From: Thiomicrospira sp. UBA5634
Lineage (GTDB): Bacteria > Pseudomonadota > Gammaproteobacteria > Thiomicrospirales > Thiomicrospiraceae
DNA length: 10,961 bases
Direction of reading: 5' to 3'
Assembly: GCA_002421475.1 (NCBI GenBank)
Contig: DIJW01000065.1
Coordinates: forward strand, 1-10,961
Shown here in pieces: positions 6,201 through 10,961 of this stretch. The notes under the pieces were generated by a model, which saw only the letters and a list, made by a program, of their open reading frames with translations, did not search any database and was not told where the DNA came from. The translations under genes were made by a program, and so were the position numbers. Numbering within the stretch: the stretch's first letter is position 1; every line of letters starts with the position of its first letter.

Positions 6201-6891
6201 ATTTTGTGCCTAACGCAATAAAGTGAATTTCAAAAATGAGTGTTTCATTCGGTCCGATTACGTTGCCTGCGCCGCGTTCACCATAGGCTAACTCTGCGGG
6301 AACAAAAATTTCCCATTTAGCACCGGGACTCATCAGTTTAAGAGCTTCTTGCCAACCGGGTATGACATTGTTGAGTTTAAACTCAATTGGAGTACCGCGA
6401 TTAAAAGAATTATCAAATTCTGTACCATCAATTAATGTACCGCGGTAATGTGCAATAATCACGTCATTTTCTGTGGCCGTACGGCCTTTGCCGGCCTCTA
6501 TAACGCGATACTGTAACCCGCTTTCAAGGCTAATAATATTGGGTTTTGATTTATTTTCAGCTAAAAATTCTCTGCCGCGTTGTGCATTGGTTTTGGCAGC
6601 AGCTTGAAGTTTTGCTTGCTTCTTTTCTTCAAGATTACGACTAAAAGTTTCAATTGCTTCCGCCATTTGTTCATTAGTTAATTTAAGATTTTGCTGTTTG
6701 AGTGCATCTTCTAACCCTTGTAGAAACGTACTGACATCCAGTTCAATTCCTTGTGAACGTAGGTTATGAGCTAAATCAACGCCAATCGCATAACTTGCCT
6801 TTTTTTCGACGCTATTAAGTTGGGCTTGAGCGCTGGTAAATAAGCTTAATAGGCCAATGCCGACTGCAAACAGAAAAAATTTTGAGCTCAT
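6199..6891 (-). CDS. Periplasmic FKBP-type peptidyl-prolyl isomerase (Mip/FkpA-like)
   Basis: This protein should catalyse cis-trans isomerisation of prolyl bonds and assist folding in the periplasm. Residues 1-23 form a signal peptide: short basic start, hydrophobic GIGLLSLF core and an AQA cleavage site. There is no lipobox cysteine, so the mature protein is soluble. Residues about 26-105 are the FKBP_N dimerisation region (KKASYAIGVDLAHNL, then a long charged helix). Residues about 125-228 are the FKBP domain, with active-site residues Y149, F159, D160, V176-I177, W180, Y203 and F220 (HYRGTLIDGTEFDNS, VIPGW, LAYGERG). The 230-residue length and order match Mip, FkpA and FklB. ATG 6889-6891 has AAAGG 8 bases upstream. 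A hairpin with a T-tract separates it from the upstream coiled-coil gene, so it probably has its own promoter. I cannot choose between the fkpA and mip names. Confidence 0.93.
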   Translation of the reverse strand: MSSKFFLFAVGIGLLSLFTSAQAQLNSVEKKASYAIGVDLAHNLRSQGIELDVSTFLQGLEDALKQQNLKLTNEQMAEAIETFSRNLEEKKQAKLQAAAKTNAQRGREFLAENKSKPNIISLESGLQYRVIEAGKGRTATENDVIIAHYRGTLIDGTEFDNSFNRGTPIEFKLNNVIPGWQEALKLMSPGAKWEIFVPAELAYGERGAGNVIGPNETLIFEIHFIALGTK

Positions 6892-6913
6892 TGCGAAAAC
6901 CTTTATTAACTTA

Positions 6914-6941
6914 AAAATAGAACCTGAAAAAATTAGTACAA
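6914..6941 (-). promoter_or_regulatory. Candidate FKBP promoter inside an inverted repeat
   Basis: On the minus strand, TTGTAC (6941-6936) and TATTTT (6919-6914) are spaced by 16 bases, placing a start just upstream of the FKBP ribosome binding site. The -35 falls in the downstream arm of the inverted repeat at 6931-6969, so a dimeric regulator bound there would block it. The -10 is only a moderate match. Confidence 0.35.
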
Positions 6942-6969
6942 TTCACATTAATATGACATTGTACTAATT
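6927..6969 (-). terminator. Long AT-rich dyad between the coiled-coil gene and FKBP gene
   Basis: AATTAGTACAAT (6931-6942) and its exact reverse complement (6958-6969) flank a 15-base centre that is itself nearly symmetric (TCACATTAATATGA, one mismatch). Read on the minus strand, the stem runs straight into a six-T run (6932-6927), so it can terminate transcription arriving from the membrane coiled-coil gene that ends at 6984. The same dyad could be an operator for the FKBP gene. The symmetry is certain; which role applies is not. Confidence 0.5.
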
Positions 6970-6983
6970 GGTTTGATTAAGGG

Positions 6984-8177
6984 TTATTGTTTATATTCGT
7001 AAGGGTTGCGATAACTGTATGGTTTACTAGCATCGTCGTTAGCTTGTTGGTTTTTTCGTATCTCTTTACTTAGGTTTGCTAAACCTTTATTTATTTCATC
7101 TTGCTTAGTTTGTAGTAAATCGAGTTGTTTTTTCATGGCTGCAAATTGACTGTTGAGCGTTTTATTGAGTTCAACTTGACCTTTAATATTTGCATTTTCC
7201 ATTCTGGCTGTTTGTTTCATGGGTACATCAGCCGGTAGCGTTGAAGTTTGCTGTTTAGCATCCAGTTGTTGTTTAATTAAAGATAATTGTGCGAGCTGAA
7301 GTTTAAGTTGGTCATCTATTTTTGCAAAATGTGCTTCAATTGCAGTGAGGTCAATTTTTGCTGGTTCTACAACATCTTTTACTAAGGGGGTCTTGTCTGC
7401 GCTTGGTAAATCAGGCTTCCCTATTTTTTCTGTAATATTTGGTGTTTGTTTCAACCAGCTTGCAATAACAAGTTTTTGCTCATTTAGAGCTTCAGTTATC
7501 AAATTCTGTAAACGCTCGTAATCAATTTCAGCCAAAGAAATATTTTCAATTGCTTCTGATTGGATATTGTTTAACTCTAAAGGTATGTTGGTTTGATTGT
7601 CATTTTTTTGTGTAACGGTCTTGTTATTCCCAGAGTCATGTTCATTACCAAGTAACTCAATAATAGATGCCAATTCGTCAATTTTCATTGTTGTTTGACG
7701 ATGGTTTAATGTGGTTTCCGTTTGGATAAGATCAATTAACTCAGCTTTAAACTGTGCATTGTATTGATTTGTAGTAAATAACATACCACCCATCAAAGCA
7801 GAAACAATTAGCCCGAGAATAATGGCTGTAATTAACATGCCAGTAAAAAAACCACGAGATCCTTTAATTTCTTGCGTCGCCGTTCTCATTGCCTGACGCC
7901 ATGAGTTATTGGCCTCATGCAGTTCATCAATTTGTATTTTCTGTTCTTTTGCTAGTTTTAAATTAACTTCTGCAGCAAGTTGGCTGTTAACAGCGGAGTC
8001 CTGAGCAAGTTTTGATGCTTCTAACATGAAAACTGCAGACTCCATGGTGCTTTCACTTGAAAGTTTGTCCAGCGTCTGTTGATTTTTAATGACGTTTTCT
8101 ACATTTGACTCGAGTTGACTTGAACTATGTTCTAACTCTTCCAGATCATCCAGTAGATCATCAGCAATATCTTTCAT
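6984..8177 (-). CDS. Unrecognised single-span membrane protein with long coiled coils
   Basis: I do not recognise this 397-residue protein. It starts with a very acidic stretch (DDLLDDLEELE, residues 6-16), followed by predicted helix to about 105 with heptad-like spacing. A basic segment (RQAMRTATQEIKGSRG, 94-109) then precedes one transmembrane helix at about 110-134 (FFTGMLITAIILGLIVSALM). By the positive-inside rule the N-terminal third is cytoplasmic and the C-terminal 260 residues are periplasmic. That part is mostly Gln-, Lys- and Leu-rich helix likely to form coiled coils (about 137-235 and 270-385). There is no signal peptide or enzyme motif. The ribosome binding site is weak (AGG about 10 bases before ATG 8175-8177). 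It lies 68 bases after the acidic repeat gene, probably in one operon. A structural, tethering or scaffold role is a guess from shape alone. Confidence 0.75.
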   Translation of the reverse strand: MKDIADDLLDDLEELEHSSSQLESNVENVIKNQQTLDKLSSESTMESAVFMLEASKLAQDSAVNSQLAAEVNLKLAKEQKIQIDELHEANNSWRQAMRTATQEIKGSRGFFTGMLITAIILGLIVSALMGGMLFTTNQYNAQFKAELIDLIQTETTLNHRQTTMKIDELASIIELLGNEHDSGNNKTVTQKNDNQTNIPLELNNIQSEAIENISLAEIDYERLQNLITEALNEQKLVIASWLKQTPNITEKIGKPDLPSADKTPLVKDVVEPAKIDLTAIEAHFAKIDDQLKLQLAQLSLIKQQLDAKQQTSTLPADVPMKQTARMENANIKGQVELNKTLNSQFAAMKKQLDLLQTKQDEINKGLANLSKEIRKNQQANDDASKPYSYRNPYEYKQ

Positions 8178-8245
8178 CGGTCTAGGCCTATACTAAAAAT
8201 TAATTCTCACCTGCCTTTAGTAAATAACAGAGCAGAGGAGGGTTA

Positions 8246-9115
8246 TTATTGTTTTAAAGCAGCTAAACGTTCTTTAATTACGTTATTTGCTTCTTTTAGT
8301 CTTTGATTTTTATCACGGATTTTAGCTAGTTCTTGTGACAATTCTTCAGAGCTTAACTGCGGATTAAACTTGTTTTTGTCCAATACATAGCCTGCTTTTT
8401 TAACCGTTTCAAAAGCTTTCTCCGCAGCTGCAAAAGTTGCTTCGATAGCAGCTTGAGTACGTTCTGCAGATTCTTGTGCTTGCAAAGCAGTAGCAACGGC
8501 TAATCCCGTTACTTCTCGTGAGGTTTGTTTAAGTTCTTCAGCTAAGCCATGAATATCATGATCAATATTTATGGCTTCTTCCATGTAATTTACGGGTTCT
8601 GAAGGATCCGGTAACTCAAGATCAATAGTGTCTTCCAGTTCGGCAGTGTCTTCCAGTTCGGCAGTGTCTTCCAGTTCGGCAGTGTCTTCCAGTTCGGCAG
8701 TGTCTTCCAGTTCGGCAGTGTCTTCCAGTTCGGCGATGTCGTCAAGTTCGGCGATGTCGTCAAGTTCGGCGATGTCGTCAAGTTCGGCTAAAGCCTCTAA
8801 TTCAGCAGTGTTTGTATCTTCTGTAGACACAGGTGTTGGCAGGTCATTTTCAGCGTCTTCACCTAAAAGTGCCAACGTATCCTCATCTGCAAGGGCTGTT
8901 TCGGTAAGTTGATTGTTGTCCGTTTGTAATTCAAGGGAATCTTCTGGCGTGCTGATTTCAATAGCAGTTTCCTCTTCGACTAAATCATTGAGCTCTTCCA
9001 TTAAGGGATCATTAAATTCTGATGAAACGGTTTCTGCTGGAATGTCTTCTTCAAGTTCAGCTAGCATTTTTAGCATTTCTTGGTTTGCAAGTTCATCTTT
9101 TTCAAATTCAGTCAT
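8246..9115 (-). CDS. Unrecognised acidic protein with tandem AEL(E/D)D(T/I) hexapeptides
   Basis: This 289-residue protein matches no family I know. Residues 1-109 are strongly acidic and likely disordered. Residues 110-163 are nine tandem hexapeptides, three AELDDI followed by six AELEDT. Residues about 175-245 are Ala-rich helix (LAVATALQAQESAERTQAAIEATFAAAEKAFE), and about 255-289 form a charged C-terminal helix (ELAKIRDKNQRLKEANNVIKERLAAL), a likely coiled coil. There is no signal peptide or membrane span, so it is probably cytoplasmic. The start ATG 9113-9115 follows GGGGTG closely. It lies 55 bases after rluA and 68 bases before the membrane coiled-coil gene. Its Ala-rich helix resembles residues 45-95 of that neighbour in composition and spacing, so the two may interact or share ancestry. 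Reading frame, composition and repeat translation support real coding on this strand. Confidence 0.75.
   Translation of the reverse strand: MTEFEKDELANQEMLKMLAELEEDIPAETVSSEFNDPLMEELNDLVEEETAIEISTPEDSLELQTDNNQLTETALADEDTLALLGEDAENDLPTPVSTEDTNTAELEALAELDDIAELDDIAELDDIAELEDTAELEDTAELEDTAELEDTAELEDTAELEDTIDLELPDPSEPVNYMEEAINIDHDIHGLAEELKQTSREVTGLAVATALQAQESAERTQAAIEATFAAAEKAFETVKKAGYVLDKNKFNPQLSSEELSQELAKIRDKNQRLKEANNVIKERLAALKQ
8627..8788 (-). repeat. Nine tandem 18-bp units inside the acidic protein gene
   Basis: Nine in-frame 18-bp units encode AELDDI x3 and AELEDT x6. On the + strand one type reads TCTTCCAGTTCGGCAGTG and the other TCGTCAAGTTCGGCGATG. Units of the first type are identical to each other at every base, apart from the junction unit, including synonymous positions. 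This points to recent expansion by slippage or unequal recombination. Because 18 is a multiple of three, copy-number change alters length but not frame. Confidence 0.95.
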
Positions 9116-9170
9116 GATTCACCCCATGTTTAGCTTTGTGTTGAGCTGGTTAAGCAAAATATCCGCTAGA

Positions 9171-9854
9171 TTATTGTTTAATGTCACTTAAAGCACTATC
9201 TATGCCAGTTGTTGAAAAATCTGGTGCGCACTTAATCGTAATAGGTTGTAGCGTCCGAGGATGAGTAAACTCAATCTCGCTGGCGTGTAACATTAGCCTT
9301 GTTGTCCGCTGAAAGCTTATTTTATCAGCATAAAGTAAATCGCCTAATATGGGATGACCTATGCTTTTCATGTGTAATCGTAACTGATGTGAGCGTCCAG
9401 TGATAGGGTTTAGTTTAACTGAAAAAAATGAGGTGCCCTGTTCAATAACTTGCCAGTTTGTTTGTGCATGGCGTCCGTGAATAAAGTCAATAATTTGTTT
9501 TGGTCTTCTATCCCAGTCACAACGCATTGGCAATTGTATATGACCCTGCGGCAATGAGCAGTGTCCTTGGCATATGGCATAATAAGTCTTATCAACTTGT
9601 CGGTCTTGAAATTGGATACTGAGTGCCCGATGAGCATCTTTGTGCAGGGCAATAATCATAATGCCTGACGTATCCATGTCTAGACGGTGAACGATAAGAG
9701 CATTTGGGTGGCTGGTGCTTAGATGGGTATGTACGCACTCTTTGTTGTGTTCACCTTTGCCTGGAACGGAAAGAAGTCCACTCGGCTTGTTAATTACAAC
9801 GATGTCATCATCTTCATATAAAATCCAATTGCTTAGTTCAGGTTGTAATTTCAT
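9171..9854 (-). CDS. rluA: RluA, dual-specificity rRNA/tRNA pseudouridine synthase
   Basis: RluA converts U746 of 23S rRNA and U32 of several tRNAs to pseudouridine. The 227-residue product (E. coli 219) is a short RluA-type enzyme without an S4 domain. Visible landmarks are ILYEDDDIVVINKPSGLLSVPG at the N-terminus (motif I) and HRLDMDTSGI with the catalytic D59. CDWDRRPKQ (E. coli CDWPNRPKQ) is specific to the RluA subgroup rather than RluC or RluD. KPITGRSHQLRLHM is present as NPITGRSHQLRLHM, followed by GHPILGDLLYA. The start at 9852-9854 has no good Shine-Dalgarno sequence, but the N-terminus aligns with the family. It is divergent from the phosphatase gene across 52 bases. It probably heads an operon with the two unrecognised genes downstream, although nothing in them suggests RNA modification. 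Confidence 0.95.
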   Translation of the reverse strand: MKLQPELSNWILYEDDDIVVINKPSGLLSVPGKGEHNKECVHTHLSTSHPNALIVHRLDMDTSGIMIIALHKDAHRALSIQFQDRQVDKTYYAICQGHCSLPQGHIQLPMRCDWDRRPKQIIDFIHGRHAQTNWQVIEQGTSFFSVKLNPITGRSHQLRLHMKSIGHPILGDLLYADKISFQRTTRLMLHASEIEFTHPRTLQPITIKCAPDFSTTGIDSALSDIKQ

Positions 9855-9906
9855 CCGAGTTCGCTTGAGTGTAAAATTAGAGCTTTATTTTAACTAAGGC
9901 GCGGTC

Positions 9907-10395
9907 ATGAACCAACGTGTTTCTGTTTTATTTGTATGTATGGGCAATATTTGCCGATCTCCTACTGCTCATGCAGTATTTAGAAAACTCGTCAATGAGC
10001 AAGGTCTTGCTGATTTAATTCGGATCGATTCTGCTGGTACACATGCATATCATGTGGGCAATCTCCCAGACGAGCGTTCAATGTTAACGGCACGCCAGCG
10101 GGGGATAGAGATGGCTGATTTGAGGGCTCGAAAAGTTGAATTTTCGGATTTGATAGAGTTTGACTATGTTTTGGCGATGGATGCAGATAATTATGCAAAT
10201 TTAGTAGCGATAGCTCCCCAAGACTTGAAAGCTAAAATTGAATTTTTTTTACAATATGCGCCACAGCTAAAAACCCAAAATGTACCTGATCCTTACTATG
10301 GTGGAGCAGAAGGCTTTGAGCAAGTATTTGATTTGGTTCATGCTGCTTCGCTAGGTTTATTGGCAGATATTAGGAAACGTTATCTATTAGATTAA
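9907..10395 (+). CDS. Low-molecular-weight protein tyrosine phosphatase
   Basis: This 162-residue enzyme removes phosphate from phosphotyrosine. The family P-loop is complete: C11-M-G-N-I-C-R17-S18, with C11 as nucleophile and R17 binding phosphate. The general acid D128 is in DPYYGG, which is the usual DP(Y/F) motif. The length is typical. ATG 9907 has AAGG 7 bases upstream. It could act on a tyrosine kinase of exopolysaccharide export (Wzb/Wzc type), but no such gene is nearby. In Pseudomonas a similar phosphatase gene (ptpA) lies close to rne and murB, and here too it adjoins a probable rne, so a general housekeeping role is as likely. A terminator follows it. Arsenate reductases share the fold, but this P-loop (CxGNICRS) is the phosphatase form. 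Confidence 0.94.
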   Translation: MNQRVSVLFVCMGNICRSPTAHAVFRKLVNEQGLADLIRIDSAGTHAYHVGNLPDERSMLTARQRGIEMADLRARKVEFSDLIEFDYVLAMDADNYANLVAIAPQDLKAKIEFFLQYAPQLKTQNVPDPYYGGAEGFEQVFDLVHAASLGLLADIRKRYLLD

Positions 10396-10422
10396 CTATT
10401 TGTTCAGCATGGCTTTCAAAAT

Positions 10423-10448
10423 AAAAAGGCGCTGAATAGCGCCTTTTT
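10423..10448. terminator. Bidirectional intrinsic terminator between the phosphatase gene and rne
   Basis: AAAAAGGCGCT (10423-10433), loop GAAT and AGCGCCTTTTT (10438-10448) form a perfect 11-bp stem with A5 before and T5 after. It works on either strand, as expected between two convergent genes. It starts 28 bases after the phosphatase stop and ends 5 bases before the stop of the convergent gene. Confidence 0.93.
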
Positions 10449-10453
10449 ATCGA

Positions 10454-10961
10454 TTATGGAAGGGTAGTTGTAGGCGGTTCTGTAGCCTGTTGTTCATGGC
10501 TGTTGCTTAACCCTTCAACACTCAGCGATTCAGCATCCCGAGGCGCACGTCGACGGTTTAATGAACTGCGGCTATTGTAGCGGCTCCGGCGACGACGTGG
10601 TTCTTTTTTAGTCGTATCTTCTAAATGCTCACCAGCTGTATTAGTTGCAATGTTTTCTGATAATTCTATTTTAGAATGTGTATTAATAGTTTTATCTTGC
10701 TCATTGCCTTGTTGTTTTATATGTGTAGGGCTTTTTTGTGGATCAGATAACCCTTGATCAGCAGTTTCGTTGGCTGATCGTCTATTGTCCTGACGAGGTT
10801 GGCGTGGCGAGCGTTCCCGGCGCTCATTTGACGATTGCTGTGTGGATTGATCTTTCGCGGAATCATTAACTTGTTGTCCAGCTTCACCTTCCACTCTACG
10901 GCGACCATTACCACGTTTGCGATTATTATTTTTGCGAGCATGTTGAGATCGAGAGCCTCTT
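10454..10961 (-). CDS. rne: Probable ribonuclease E, C-terminal end only
   Basis: The minus-strand frame is open from the window edge to a TAA at 10454-10456 and gives about 168 residues. The GTG at 10892-10894 is internal, because the frame continues upstream without a stop (SRSQHARKNNNRKRGNGRRR). The sequence is low-complexity and rich in Arg, Asn, Gln, Ser and Glu. It has arginine clusters (GRRR, RRERSPRQPRQDNRR, EPRRRRSRYNSR, LNRRRAPRD) alternating with acidic stretches. This resembles the disordered RNA-binding and degradosome-scaffold half of RNase E, and the phosphatase neighbour fits the rne region of Pseudomonas. The catalytic N-terminal half lies outside the window, so the name rests on composition and context. 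Another disordered RNA-binding protein is possible. The arginine-rich patches would bind RNA. Confidence 0.6.
   Translation of the reverse strand, partial: RGSRSQHARKNNNRKRGNGRRRVEGEAGQQVNDSAKDQSTQQSSNERRERSPRQPRQDNRRSANETADQGLSDPQKSPTHIKQQGNEQDKTINTHSKIELSENIATNTAGEHLEDTTKKEPRRRRSRYNSRSSLNRRRAPRDAESLSVEGLSNSHEQQATEPPTTTLP

Noticed and set aside
6199..6891. FKBP isomerase as a lipoprotein
   Set aside because: No cysteine follows the hydrophobic core; the AQA site indicates ordinary signal peptidase cleavage.
8627..8792. CRISPR-like array
   Set aside because: Units are directly adjacent with no unique spacers and they encode a hexapeptide repeat in a gene.
8628..9191. Serine-rich open frames on the + strand opposite the acidic protein, and a 63-codon minus-strand frame at 8590-8781
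   Set aside because: They are by-products of the 18-bp repeat having no stops in several frames. They lack ribosome binding sites, and the acidic minus-strand frame has the coherent helical protein.
9410..10198. Short frames opposite or within rluA and the phosphatase gene
   Set aside because: Shadows of well-identified genes; compositions do not look like proteins and no start signals are seen.
10717..10941. 74-codon minus-strand frame in the rne region
   Set aside because: Out of frame with the arginine-rich coding frame that reaches the proper stop before the terminator.

Overview
This window looks like the chromosome of a motile, Gram-negative gammaproteobacterium of moderate to low G+C (judged by eye, not computed). 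The evidence is a CheD/CheA/CheZ-type chemotaxis set, an RluA-type dual-specificity pseudouridine synthase, a periplasmic Mip/FkpA-like FKBP isomerase, and a low-molecular-weight phosphatase convergent with a gene encoding an arginine-rich tail like that of RNase E. I cannot name a genus from the sequence.

Layout: (1) 1-460, 3' part of tadA (+). (2) 614-3970, a compact chemotaxis cluster on +: cheD, cheA and a small protein carrying the CheZ-type DxxxQ phosphatase motif, closed by an intrinsic terminator at 3994-4014. (3) 4093-5988, htpG (Hsp90) on its own transcript, with a candidate heat-shock or housekeeping promoter upstream and a perfect 22-bp palindrome after the stop. (4) 6030-6200, an intergenic stretch with a near-consensus sigma70 promoter, about 87 nt of hairpin-rich sequence and a strong intrinsic terminator: a good candidate for an undescribed small RNA. 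(5) 6199-9854, four genes on the minus strand, in transcription order rluA, an acidic repeat protein, a single-membrane-span coiled-coil protein, and an FKBP isomerase. The middle two are unrecognised. (6) 9907-10395, a low-molecular-weight protein tyrosine phosphatase (+), convergent through a bidirectional terminator with (7) the C-terminal coding end of a probable rne (minus strand, runs off the window).

How the parts may fit together: CheA would phosphorylate a response regulator encoded elsewhere, the DxxxQ protein would dephosphorylate it, and CheD would deamidate receptors. No receptor, CheW, CheY, CheR or CheB gene lies in the window. The CheD and CheZ-like proteins end in almost the same C-terminal tail (VELF and IELF), which suggests a shared docking partner. 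The acidic protein (9 tandem hexapeptides) and the adjacent membrane coiled-coil protein look like a functional pair of unknown role. These two proteins and the candidate sRNA are the parts most worth following up.
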